Part shown: positions 16,007 through 24,295 of the stretch, piece by piece | Position numbering within the stretch: the stretch's first letter is position 1 | Layout of the letters: the number at the start of each line of letters is the position of its first letter | From: Trebonia sp963836195 | GTDB taxonomy: Bacteria > Actinomycetota > Actinomycetes > Streptosporangiales > Streptosporangiaceae | NCBI GenBank assembly: GCA_963836195.1 | Contig: CAWIIX010000015.1 | Span: 1 to 64,000, forward strand | Length of the DNA: 64,000 bases | Reading direction: 5' to 3' | The notes under the pieces: model-generated | The model's input: only the letters and a program-made list of their open reading frames with translations | The model's database searches: none | What the model was told of the DNA's origin: nothing | Translations under genes and position numbers: made by a program

Positions 16007-17881
16007 GTGACTGAGCGCTACCCGAACATCAGCGATCACGGGCTGATCGGCGACCTGCAGACCGCCGCCCTGGTGACCACCGACGGCTCGATCAACTGGT
16101 TCTGCTGCCCCCGGTTCGATTCGCCGAGCGTGTTCGCCGCGCTGCTCGACGCGGACAAGGGCGGGCAGTTCACGATCTCGCCCGCCCGCGGGGAGTACAT
16201 CACCAAGCAGCTGTACCTGCCCGACACGGCGGTGTTGGTCACTCGGTTCATGACGCCGGACGGCGTCGGCGAGCTGCACGACTTCATGCCCATCGCCGGC
16301 AAGCACGTCACCGACCGGCACCGCATCGTCCGGCAGTTGCGGGTCGTCCGGGGCACGATGCAGTTCGTGGTCGAGCTGCAGCCAGGGTTCGACTACGCCC
16401 GCGCGCAGCACACCAGCGACGTGACCAACGACGGCGCCACCTTCACCCCGGTCGTGCCGGGCGGCCAGGTCGACCGGCTCACGCTGCACGTCGTCGGCTC
16501 GCCCGCGAGCTCGCTGGCAGAGCAGGGCATCGACATGAGGGCCACCGACAGGGGCGGCCTCCGCATCACCCGGACGCTGCGGGCGGGACAGGTCTGGGGG
16601 GTGGTCCTTGAGTCGAATGGCGGCCCGCCCCGCCGGCTGCACCCGGACGACGTCCACCGGCTACACAGCGAGACGGTCGAGTTCTGGCGCAACTGGCTGT
16701 CCGGCGCGACCTACCGGGGTCGCTGGCGCGAGATGGTGGTCCGCTCGGCGCTGACCCTCAAGCTCATGACCTACGCGCCGAGCGGCGGCATCGTGGCGGC
16801 CCCGACCGCCGCGCTGCCCGAGCAGGCCGGCGGCGAGCGCAACTGGGACTACCGGTACACCTGGATCAGGGACGGCTCGTTCTCGATCTACGCGCTGCTC
16901 GGCCTCGGCTTCACCGAGGAGGCGGCGGCGTTCGGCGACTGGCTCCGCGACCGGGCCGCCGAGCAGGCCGGCGGCGACTCGGGGCCGATGAAGATCATGT
17001 ACCGGGTCGACGGCAGCTCCGATCTGACCGAGGTGTCACTCGACCACTTCGAGGGCTGGCGCGGGTCCCGCCCGGTGCGGATCGGCAACGGCGCGGCCGA
17101 CCAGCTTCAGCTCGACATCTACGGCGAGATGATGGACGCGATGCTCCACGCCGACCAGAGCGGGGTGCAAACCGGCCACCAGAGCTGGCTGGAACTCGCC
17201 AGCCTCATGGACTGGCTGTGCGAGCACTGGGACCAGCCCGACGAGGGGATCTGGGAGACCCGCGGCGGGCGCAAGGACTTCGTCTACGGCCGGGTCCAGA
17301 GCTGGGTCGCCCTCGACCGGGCGGTCAAGATGGCGACAAGCCGCGCCCGCCCGGCCGACCTGATCCGTTGGCGGACGGAGCGGGATGCGATCTACAACCA
17401 GATCTTCGAGAAGGGCTGGAACCCCCGGATCGGCGGCTTCACCCAGTTCTATGGCAGTGAGGTCCTCGACTCGTCGCTGCTGATGATGCCGCAGCAGGGC
17501 CTCATCGCGCCGAAGGACCCGATGTGGCTGTCGACGCTGCAGGCCATCGACCGCGAGCTGGTCTCCGATAGCCTCGTCTACCGCTACAACCCGAGCGCCT
17601 CGCCGGACGGGCTGGCGGGCGACGAGGGCACGTTCTCGCTCTGCACTTTCTGGTACGTCGACACCCTCGCCCGGACCGGTCGCCTCAACGAGGCCGTGCT
17701 GACGTTCGAGAAGATGCACACCTACGCCAACCACCTCGGCCTGTACTCCGAGGAGATCGGCGCCACCGGCGAGCAGCTCGGCAACTTCCCCCAGGCGTTC
17801 AGCCACCTGGCCCTGATCAGCGCCGCCGTCAACCTGGACCACCAGCTCGACCACGGCGCCGGCGTGCTGCCCGGCAGCTAG
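16007..17881 (+). CDS. Glycoside hydrolase family 15 protein (glucoamylase/trehalase-like)
   Basis: 624 residues. The N-terminal beta-sandwich opens with YPNISDHGLIGDLQTAALV. The (alpha/alpha)6 barrel has RNWDYRYTWIRDGSF near the substrate site, the likely general acid Glu in DEGIWETRGG and the likely base in YSEEIG near the C-terminus. There is no signal peptide, so it is cytosolic. In mycobacteria, GH15 members of this size hydrolyse trehalose; others act on alpha-glucans or oligosaccharides, and sequence alone does not separate these. Carbon-storage turnover is the likely role. Starts GTG 16007. Confidence 0.9.
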   Translation: MTERYPNISDHGLIGDLQTAALVTTDGSINWFCCPRFDSPSVFAALLDADKGGQFTISPARGEYITKQLYLPDTAVLVTRFMTPDGVGELHDFMPIAGKHVTDRHRIVRQLRVVRGTMQFVVELQPGFDYARAQHTSDVTNDGATFTPVVPGGQVDRLTLHVVGSPASSLAEQGIDMRATDRGGLRITRTLRAGQVWGVVLESNGGPPRRLHPDDVHRLHSETVEFWRNWLSGATYRGRWREMVVRSALTLKLMTYAPSGGIVAAPTAALPEQAGGERNWDYRYTWIRDGSFSIYALLGLGFTEEAAAFGDWLRDRAAEQAGGDSGPMKIMYRVDGSSDLTEVSLDHFEGWRGSRPVRIGNGAADQLQLDIYGEMMDAMLHADQSGVQTGHQSWLELASLMDWLCEHWDQPDEGIWETRGGRKDFVYGRVQSWVALDRAVKMATSRARPADLIRWRTERDAIYNQIFEKGWNPRIGGFTQFYGSEVLDSSLLMMPQQGLIAPKDPMWLSTLQAIDRELVSDSLVYRYNPSASPDGLAGDEGTFSLCTFWYVDTLARTGRLNEAVLTFEKMHTYANHLGLYSEEIGATGEQLGNFPQAFSHLALISAAVNLDHQLDHGAGVLPGS

Positions 17882-17893
17882 AGGCGGATGCGG

Positions 17894-18259
17894 TCAGAGC
17901 CGGGCGATGAGGCCGGCTGGGGCGACCGCTCGATAGGCGTCTTCGCATACCTCGGCGATCTCGTTCCAGTCGACCGGGAGCGGGGCGTCCAGGCGGACGC
18001 CGATCCAGCCGCGGCCGCCGACGTAGGGCGGGCGGAAGAAGCGGTCGGGGTCGGCCGCGATCAGCGTGGTCTGCGATCCGGGCAGGCCGGCGCACCACAG
18101 ATGGGCGAAGCGGTTGTCGTGGTGGCCGTCGGCCCAGAGGGTTACGAACGACTTCTTGTCGCGAACGAACCAGGTCGGCGCTCCATGGCTGGGCCGCTCG
18201 GTTACCTCGGGCAGCGCCATGCAGATCGCGCGCAGCCGGTCCGCAAGATCGGTCTCCAT
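17894..18259 (-). CDS. MmcQ/YjbR family protein
   Basis: 121 residues with the family pattern: ALPEVTERPSHGAPTWFVRDKKSFVTLW near the start and GGRGWIGVRLDAP with EVCEDAYRAVAP at the end. The CyaY-like fold is described as DNA-binding, but a cellular role is not established. It ends 12 bases from the convergent GH15 gene and lies 48 bases downstream of the LysR gene on the same strand, so read-through from it is possible. Confidence 0.88.
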   Translation of the reverse strand: METDLADRLRAICMALPEVTERPSHGAPTWFVRDKKSFVTLWADGHHDNRFAHLWCAGLPGSQTTLIAADPDRFFRPPYVGGRGWIGVRLDAPLPVDWNEIAEVCEDAYRAVAPAGLIARL

Positions 18260-18307
18260 GGCAGCAGGCTCTCACACGCGGCAATACCTCTCCTCCAGGC
18301 CGGCTAC

Positions 18308-19189
18308 CTAGTCGAACGGACCGGACCGGGACAGGAACTCAAGCAGCCGGGCGGCGGTCGGGGGCAGCGGACGGTCGGTCCGCCAGGTGAGGCCGACGAT
18401 CCGCTCGGCGTGCACGGCGGCGAGGTCGACGCCGACGGTGCCGGAGACGCCGGCGAACCGCTCAGGCAGGATCGCCACGCCCAGCCCGGCCCCTACCAGC
18501 CCCTCGATGGCCGCCATGTCCGGGCTTTCGAACGCCACCCGGACCGACGCGCCGTCCGCCGCCAGCAGGTCGTCGATCAGCGTGCGGAACCCGAACCCGG
18601 CGGGCACGGTGACGAAGTCCTCGTCCGCCAGTTCGTCCAGCCGCGCCTGGCGGCGGGCGGCGAGCCGGTGCCCGGCCGGGACGACGAGCACCAGACGCTG
18701 CCGCTGCAGCGGCAGCCAGCCGTAGGGGCCGGTCGGCCGCGGCGCGATGATCGCCAGCTCGGTCCGGCCCGAGGCGAGGTCGGGGATCATCTCGTGACCC
18801 GGCTTCTGCTGCAACGCGACCCGGACGCGCGGTGCCTCGCGGCGAAAGTCGCGCAGGATCCGCGGCACCAGCGAGGTCGCCATCGAGTCCATGAACGCGA
18901 GCCGGACCGTCCCCGTCTCCGGGTCAAGCAGCGTGGCCAGATCGTCGCGCAGTTGGTCGTAGCGCCGGGTGATGTCCCTCGCCGCCGCCAGCGCCACCTC
19001 GCCGTAGGGGTTGGGCCGCGCGCCGGCGGCGTCCCGCTCGAACAGCCGGGCCCCGAGTTCGTGCTCCGCCCGGGCGAGCAGTCGGGACAGCGTGGGCTGG
19101 CTCATCCGCAGCGCCTCGGCCGCGTCGGTGATCCGCTCGTATTCGGCCAGGACGAGCAGTCGCCGGAACTCATCGATGTCCACGACCAT
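18308..19189 (-). CDS. LysR family transcriptional regulator
   Basis: 293 residues from ATG 19189 (GTG two codons later is possible). The winged helix-turn-helix is at residues 5-62 (ITDAAEALRMSQPTLSRLLARAEHELGARLFER), followed by a LysR substrate-binding domain (TVRLAFMDSMATSLVPRIL, PAGHRLAAR). The divergent MFS gene begins 78 bases away, the standard arrangement for a LysR that controls its neighbour and itself. The open frame upstream of 19189 crosses the neighbouring gene and is rejected. Confidence 0.9.
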   Translation of the reverse strand: MVVDIDEFRRLLVLAEYERITDAAEALRMSQPTLSRLLARAEHELGARLFERDAAGARPNPYGEVALAAARDITRRYDQLRDDLATLLDPETGTVRLAFMDSMATSLVPRILRDFRREAPRVRVALQQKPGHEMIPDLASGRTELAIIAPRPTGPYGWLPLQRQRLVLVVPAGHRLAARRQARLDELADEDFVTVPAGFGFRTLIDDLLAADGASVRVAFESPDMAAIEGLVGAGLGVAILPERFAGVSGTVGVDLAAVHAERIVGLTWRTDRPLPPTAARLLEFLSRSGPFD

Positions 19190-19266
19190 TAAGTATACCG
19201 TATACGTATCGAGAACATGAAATTCATGCATTTGACGTATGGAAATGGTCGCCGCACAGTGGCTAG
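19190..19266. promoter_or_regulatory. LysR/MFS divergent operator-promoter region
   Basis: On the minus strand TATACT (19192-19197) is a good -10 for lysR. GTATAC occurs twice, one base apart, in GTATACCGTATAC (19193-19205). CATGAAATTCATG (19216-19228) is a perfect 6-bp inverted repeat around one A. For the MFS gene, CACAGT lies six bases before GTG 19267. The two palindromes are candidate LysR binding and activation sites. Confidence 0.6.
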
Positions 19267-20526
19267 GTGACTTCCTCCGCGAGAATGGCGTCCGCCGCCC
19301 CCGGGCTGACGGCCGGGTACGAGGGCTACCGGGCGGGCGAGCCCGGCTACCGGCGCATCGCCGTCGCCCTGTTCGCCGCCGGGGTGGCGACGTTCGCGCT
19401 GCTGTACAGCACCCAGGCCCTGCTGCCCGAGCTCGCCCGCTCCTTCTCCGTGTCGGCCGGGCAGAGCACATTGTCCCTCTCCCTGACCACGGCCGGCCTC
19501 GGCATCGCCCTGCTGGCGGCCGGCCCCGCGTCCGAGGTGCTCGGCCGGACCGGGCTCATCCGGTTCTCGGTCGTCGCGTCCGGCATCGTGGCGCTGGCCT
19601 GCGCCGCCGCTCCCAGCTGGGGCTGGCTCCTGATCCTGCGGCTGGTCCAGGGCATCGCGCTGGCGGGGCTGCCGGCCGCCGCCACCGCCTACCTGCGCGA
19701 GGAACTGCATCCCGGCACCTACGGCCGCGCGGCGGGACTTTACATCGGCGGCAACGCCCTCGGCGGGATGACCGGCCGCCTGCTCACCGGGGCGGTGGCG
19801 GACGTGGCCGGCTGGCGCTGGGCGCTGGCGTCGGTCGCCCTGCTCGGGCTGCTCTGCGCCGGCGTCGTGGCGCTGACGCTGCCCGCGTCACGCAACTTCA
19901 CCCCGGCGCCCGCGCGACCGCGCCACCTGGCGCGGATGCTCCTGGCGGCCGTATCCGACCCGGGGTTGCTGGCGCTCTACGGGATCGGCGCGTGCTGCAT
20001 GGGCGCGTTCGTGGGGGTCTACAACGTGCTGGGATTCCGGCTCACCGCCGCGCCGTTCGGCCTGAGCACGGGAACGGCGGGGCTGGTCTTCCTGGTCTAC
20101 GCGATCGGCACGGTCAGCTCGGCGATCGCCGGGCGGATGGCCGAGCGCTTCTCGCGCCGCGCGGTCGTGCCGGCCGGCTGCCTCATCACCGCGGCGGGCG
20201 TGCTGCTCACGCTGCCGGGCAGCCTGCCGTGCATCGTGGCCGGGCTGGCGGTGATGACCGCGGGATTCTTCGCGGTGCACGGCGTCGCCAGCAGTTGGGT
20301 GCCGGTCCGGGCGCACGCCGGGGGCGTCGCCGCCGCCCAGGCCGCGTCGCTCTACCTGTTTGCCTACTACCTCGGCTCGTCGGTCTTCGGTAACCTGGCC
20401 GGCCACGCCTGGAGCGCGGGCGCGTGGCCCGCGGTGGTGGCCCTGTCCCTGTCCCTGCTCGTCATCTCCGGGCTGCTGGCGGCCTGGCTGCGGCGCACCC
20501 CGACGCTCGTCGCCGGCCAGCGCTGA
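19267..20526 (+). CDS. MFS transporter (YnfM-like efflux)
   Basis: 419 residues with 12 predicted membrane helices starting near residue 28 (AVALFAAGVATFALLYSTQALLP). The loop 2-3 motif is AAGPASEVLGRTGLI and the mid-protein motif is GNALGGMTGRLL, both typical of the YnfM-type drug efflux branch. The gene diverges from lysR, which probably regulates it. GTG 19267 is supported by the promoter spacing; ATG 19285 is the alternative. The substrate is unknown. Confidence 0.88.
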   Translation: MTSSARMASAAPGLTAGYEGYRAGEPGYRRIAVALFAAGVATFALLYSTQALLPELARSFSVSAGQSTLSLSLTTAGLGIALLAAGPASEVLGRTGLIRFSVVASGIVALACAAAPSWGWLLILRLVQGIALAGLPAAATAYLREELHPGTYGRAAGLYIGGNALGGMTGRLLTGAVADVAGWRWALASVALLGLLCAGVVALTLPASRNFTPAPARPRHLARMLLAAVSDPGLLALYGIGACCMGAFVGVYNVLGFRLTAAPFGLSTGTAGLVFLVYAIGTVSSAIAGRMAERFSRRAVVPAGCLITAAGVLLTLPGSLPCIVAGLAVMTAGFFAVHGVASSWVPVRAHAGGVAAAQAASLYLFAYYLGSSVFGNLAGHAWSAGAWPAVVALSLSLLVISGLLAAWLRRTPTLVAGQR

Positions 20527-20531
20527 GGCCG

Positions 20532-20915
20532 TTACCCGAGCATCGACCCCGGCGGTCCGAGCAGGCAGAACTCGGTGCCCTCGGGATCGGTCATCACCGC
20601 GACGGTCCCCTCGTCGTAGCCGTGGATCTCGCCGGTCCAGTCGCCGCCGAGGGCTCGGATCCTGGCCAGCCCCGCGGCCAGATCGTCGGTGCGAAGGTCG
20701 AGGTGAAGGCGGGCCTTGCCCACCTTCGGCTCCGGCACCGGCTGGAAGGTCAGGGCCGGGCCGCCCGGCACCGTCGAGGCGGCGCGGGCCCAGCCGGGAA
20801 GCGGGTCCTCGAGCCGGACAAGTCCGAGGAGCCGACGCCAGAACTCGGCCACCACGCCCACGTCCCCGCAGTCGATCGTGACCGCGATCCACCCGATCAG
20901 CGGTTCCTCGCCCAC
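20532..20915 (-). CDS. VOC family (glyoxalase/bleomycin-resistance-like) protein
   Basis: About 127 residues from GTG 20915, which follows ACGGGGG; an upstream start at 20966 would add an unlikely Arg/Gly-rich leader. The two beta-alpha-beta-beta-beta modules are visible (IGWIAVTIDCGDVGVVAEFWRRLLG; ARLHLDLRTDDLAAGLARI; VAVMTDPEGTEFCLL). The metal-binding positions of true glyoxalases are only partly kept. Function beyond the fold cannot be assigned. It is convergent with the MFS gene, 5 bases apart. Confidence 0.82.
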   Translation of the reverse strand: MGEEPLIGWIAVTIDCGDVGVVAEFWRRLLGLVRLEDPLPGWARAASTVPGGPALTFQPVPEPKVGKARLHLDLRTDDLAAGLARIRALGGDWTGEIHGYDEGTVAVMTDPEGTEFCLLGPPGSMLG

Positions 20916-21120
20916 GCGGCCCCCGTCCGTCTCGTGGCGTGGCCGCCCGCCACCGAGCCAGGCCACACGAAATGTCAGGACAAAGCGTATGTTGTCCCGA
21001 CATCAGGTAGACAGGCCGTAATTTCCGTCATCCGCCCAGGTCGGATGACTTCATTGCATGATTTATCAGCATGAATACAGTTTGCGGAATCGTCCGCAGT
21101 TCCCGGGGGAGTGAGCTGTC

Positions 21121-21606
21121 ATGATGGACCGGCCCAGGCGCCTCGCGCCACTGCGCAGGACCCGGATGCAGCAGGCCCCGGATTGGTTCCTGCGGGTCCC
21201 GGCCCGGTCATCCAGGGACGCGGATCCGGTGGCGCGGGTCCGCCGCCTGGTCTTCGCCCGCGCGTTCGGCTGCTGCGAGAGCTGCGGGGCCAACGTCATC
21301 GGGCGGCCGTACACGATCGCGCCTCGCGTTGAGCGAGGCGCTGGGCGTATCTTCCGCGCGGCCGGCCACGCCCTGTGGAACCTGAGCCTGCTGTGCGGAT
21401 CGGCCGCCAGCCCCGGCGGATGCTACCTGCGGTGCGAGCAGCGTGACCCGGAGCTGCACGACCGGGGGATCTGGCTGGGGCCGTGGGAGAACCCGCGGCT
21501 GGTCCCCGTTCAGCTCTTCGATCCGGCCGGGCCGCGCATCCCGGTGTGGCTGAACGACGAGGGGACCTACGACTTTGAAGCCCCGGCCGGGCGCCTCGTC
21601 GGCTGA
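21121..21606 (+). CDS. HNH-like zinc-finger protein, degenerate
   Basis: 161 residues from ATG 21121 (or 21124) behind GGGGGAG. After a basic N-terminal tail comes a CESCG knuckle (about residue 58) and a second Cys set LLCGSAASPGGCYLRC, spaced like the zinc ribbon of actinobacterial and phage HNH endonucleases. The defining His residues of HNH are not clearly present (RVERGAGRIFRAAGHALWNL lies where they would be), so nuclease activity is doubtful. It stands alone between convergent neighbours and could be a phage-derived relic. Confidence 0.5.
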   Translation: MMDRPRRLAPLRRTRMQQAPDWFLRVPARSSRDADPVARVRRLVFARAFGCCESCGANVIGRPYTIAPRVERGAGRIFRAAGHALWNLSLLCGSAASPGGCYLRCEQRDPELHDRGIWLGPWENPRLVPVQLFDPAGPRIPVWLNDEGTYDFEAPAGRLVG

Positions 21607-21613
21607 GCGGCGA

Positions 21614-22660
21614 TCACGCGTCGCGGCGGCGGACGGTGCGGAAGGCGACCCCGATCAGGGCGGCCGCCAGGGCCAGGAAGATGCAGGCCTCGATCGACTG
21701 GAACGCCCAGTACCGGCTGATCGGCTGGTAGCTGGTGAACTGCCGGAACCCTGCCGACGCGATGCAGGAGGCGAGGTGGCTCATCGGCAGCCCGGTTCCG
21801 TTCGGGGTGGCGCGGGTCTCGGTCCCCACGGCGGCGTGAACCAGCGCCTTGCAGGCGGCCGGGAGAGCGCTGACCGGCACCCCCTGGATCACGTTGGGGA
21901 CGCCGCCCTGGTTGACGACGATGTCCGGCACCGCGAGGACCTGGCCGGACTTGTTGACAACGCCGCCGCCGAGCACCCACGACCCGGGTGACGGCGTCCA
22001 GCCGCTCACCACGCTGTAGTACGTGGTGACCGCGGTCATGTAGTGCGGCCGGAGGATCTCGGCGACCAGCACCCGCACCCCGATGAACCCGGCCAGGGTC
22101 ACCGCGATGGCGGGCAGGGTCCGGCGGAGCAGCGCACCCGCGGCGATGCCGAGTGCCATGCCGAACAGCGCGTAGGCCACGGGCACGACGCCCTGCAGGT
22201 CAAAGTCGTTGGGCTGGAACGCGTTGCCGTAGAGCGCGTTGCGCGGTCCCGACCACCAGGTGACCAGCGCGGCGATGCAGCCGCCCCAGACGGCGGCCGC
22301 CAGCAGCAGCCAGCCGGCCTTGCCCATCAGCCACCGTCCGCGGGTGACGCTCTGCGTCCACGCGAAGTTACTGGTGCCGGTTTCCGCCTCGCCCGCGACG
22401 GCCGGCGCGCCGATCAGCAGCCCGATCACGGCCGGCACGATCAGCGTCAGGAAGGTCAGGTCATAGGCGGCGTGGTTGCCCAGGGACAGCGAGTTCGCCA
22501 GCGAACTGCATGAGTGATCGGCCGTGCAGGCGCTGAGCACCGAACGCCACTGGGATGCCATCTGCACCCCGGTCACCAGCAGGACCAGGGCGAACGCGGC
22601 GAGGAGCCCGCCCGCGATCGCCGCCTGCACCCGGTACTGCCGCCAGACGAGCCAGCTCAT
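21614..22660 (-). CDS. ABC-2 type transporter permease
   Basis: 348 residues. A first helix after MSWLVWRQYR, a cluster of helices from residue 70 to 215, a long extracellular loop (about 225-310, with three Cys) and a final helix before the basic tail RTVRRRDA. GEAETGTSNFAWTQSVTRGRW is characteristic of actinobacterial ABC-2 permeases. ATG 22660 overlaps the stop of the upstream ATPase by 4 bases (ATGA). It forms an exporter with 22657-23577 under the GntR regulator; the cargo is unknown. Confidence 0.85.
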   Translation of the reverse strand: MSWLVWRQYRVQAAIAGGLLAAFALVLLVTGVQMASQWRSVLSACTADHSCSSLANSLSLGNHAAYDLTFLTLIVPAVIGLLIGAPAVAGEAETGTSNFAWTQSVTRGRWLMGKAGWLLLAAAVWGGCIAALVTWWSGPRNALYGNAFQPNDFDLQGVVPVAYALFGMALGIAAGALLRRTLPAIAVTLAGFIGVRVLVAEILRPHYMTAVTTYYSVVSGWTPSPGSWVLGGGVVNKSGQVLAVPDIVVNQGGVPNVIQGVPVSALPAACKALVHAAVGTETRATPNGTGLPMSHLASCIASAGFRQFTSYQPISRYWAFQSIEACIFLALAAALIGVAFRTVRRRDA

Positions 22661-23577
22661 GAGTTTTCTCCAACCGCGGTCAGATGCGCGTTCTCGGGCG
22701 CGGCGTCGGCGCCCAGGTAGCCAAGCACGAGGTCTTCCAGGCTGACGTCGCTGACCTCGTAGGCAGGGTCGATCAGGGGCCCGCCGAGCTGGACCAGCAG
22801 CGTCGACTGCCGGTCGGTCCGGGTCGACTGCACCACCGTGTGCGCTCGTTCCAGGGCGGACGTGTCCCTGCGCGGGCCGACGAGCACCTTGTGCGCGGCC
22901 AGCAGGTCGTCGATGTCACCGCACAGTTGCACGCGCGACGCGGTGAGCAGGACCATGTGATCGCAGACCCGCTCCAGGTCAGCGATCACGTGCGAGGACA
23001 GCAGCACCGTGAGGTCGCCCGCGGCGTCCGCCACGGCCGAGGTCAACGTGGCCAGGAACTGCCGCCGGGCCAGCGGGTCGAGCGCGGCCACCGGCTCGTC
23101 AAGCAGCAGCACCCGCGGCTGCTTGGCGAGCGCGAGCGAGAGCGCGACCTGAGCCCGCTGCCCGCCCGACAGCGTGCCGACCGGCTGCCCCAGCGGTACC
23201 CGCAGGTCGAGCAGTCGCGCCCGCGCCGCCGCGTCGTCCCAGCGCGGGTTCAGGTGGGCCCCGGCCCGGATGTGATCGTCGGCCGACAGCCGCCGGTAGA
23301 GCGGGATGTCCTGGGCCAGGTAGCCGATGTCGGCCAGGAAGGCCGGGTCCTGGCGCGGCGCGCCGCCGAGAACGGCCGCGGTGCCGCCGGTCGGCCGGGC
23401 GAGGCCGGCCAGCATCCGCAGCAGCGTCGTCTTGCCCGAGCCGTTCGGGCCGACGAGGGCGGAGATCCGGCCTGCCGGTATCGAGATCGAGCAATCGCTG
23501 AGCGCGGTGACCCGCGGATACCGCTTCGTCAGCCCGTGCGTCTCGATGGCCGGCGCGCGCGCCGTCGGGGTCCGCAT
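22657..23577 (-). CDS. ABC transporter ATP-binding protein
   Basis: 306 residues with Walker A GPNGSGKTT, signature LSGGQRAQVA, Walker B LLLDEP and H-loop in LLSSH. The C-terminal extension of about 80 residues may contact the permease. It is the motor of the ABC-2 exporter encoded next to it. ATG 23577 is used, but this frame starts inside the open GntR frame; a start at 23614 would need a one-base shift. Confidence 0.88.
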   Translation of the reverse strand: MRTPTARAPAIETHGLTKRYPRVTALSDCSISIPAGRISALVGPNGSGKTTLLRMLAGLARPTGGTAAVLGGAPRQDPAFLADIGYLAQDIPLYRRLSADDHIRAGAHLNPRWDDAAARARLLDLRVPLGQPVGTLSGGQRAQVALSLALAKQPRVLLLDEPVAALDPLARRQFLATLTSAVADAAGDLTVLLSSHVIADLERVCDHMVLLTASRVQLCGDIDDLLAAHKVLVGPRRDTSALERAHTVVQSTRTDRQSTLLVQLGGPLIDPAYEVSDVSLEDLVLGYLGADAAPENAHLTAVGENS

Positions 23578-23610
23578 CGGGGGCCGCCGCGAGGCGCCCT
23601 TCCGGCCTGG

Positions 23611-24022
23611 TCATGCGATGTCCGCCTCGGCCGCCGCGTTGGTCGACGTCCGCTGCCCGCATCGTGATCCGCAGCAGCGACTCAATCGCCTCGTCGTCAA
23701 GCCCGGCCTCGCGCGCCTCCCGCACCCAGCGGGCCAGCGACCGGCCGAGCCGGGAGTGCGTCGTCGGCGGCGGCCCGGCCGGCCGCCGCAGCACGAACGT
23801 GCCCTGCCCGACCCGCGCCTCGACGAGGCCCTCGCGCTCCAGGTCGCGATACGCCTTGAGCACCGTGTTGGGGTTCACCGCGACCTCGGCGACGACCTCG
23901 CGCACGGTCGGCAGCTGGTCGCCCGCGTCGAGCACGCCCATCCGCAGCGCCTGCCGTACCTGCTGCACGATCTGCAGGTACGGCGGCACCCCGGAGCGCC
24001 CGTCCACCCGAAAGCTGATCAT
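23611..24022 (-). CDS. GntR family regulator (YtrA type), 3' end uncertain
   Basis: The winged helix domain of YtrA-type GntR proteins is clear: VPPYLQIVQQVRQALRMGVLDAGDQLPTVREV, then NPNTVLKAYRDLEREGLVEARVGQGTFV, and a short C-terminal helix pair (DDEAIESLL). YtrA members repress adjacent ABC exporters induced by wall-active compounds. ATG 24022 follows AGGAGTC. The frame has no stop until 23099 and would overlap the ATPase gene by nearly 480 bases. In the +1 frame a TGA at 23611-23613 makes the usual ATGA junction. A single-base error or mutation is likely. Confidence 0.8.
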
Positions 24023-24033
24023 GATGCAGACTC

Positions 24034-24053
24034 CTAGTGTCTTAGTTGACTAG
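24034..24053. promoter_or_regulatory. Candidate GntR operator
   Basis: CTAGT and ACTAG form an inverted repeat across ten bases, with TAGT-TG-ACTA nested inside. It lies 12 bases upstream of the gntR start, overlapping the expected promoter, as for autoregulated YtrA-type repressors. Confidence 0.55.
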
Positions 24054-24295
24054 CACAATAGGGTTCGGGCCCGGCGGCGTCAACCGGTTCCGCGCGGACG
24101 CCTGCCCGTCCCACGCCCGCCCCCCGGCCGCTTCGCCGAGACGCATGATCTGCACGTATTGTGGGGAAACTCTGTCGGATTGACCGGGTTTCGCAACCGC
24201 GTCGTAACGCAACCGGCACGGTAAATCCGGATTACACGCAGGCGACGCGGTTAGTGTTGTGAGATGCATTTGCCGGGGGCGCGGAAGGGCGTTGG

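Noticed and set aside
22684..23667. Long plus-strand frame opposite the ABC ATPase
   Set aside because: Antisense shadow of the conserved ATPase and GntR genes.
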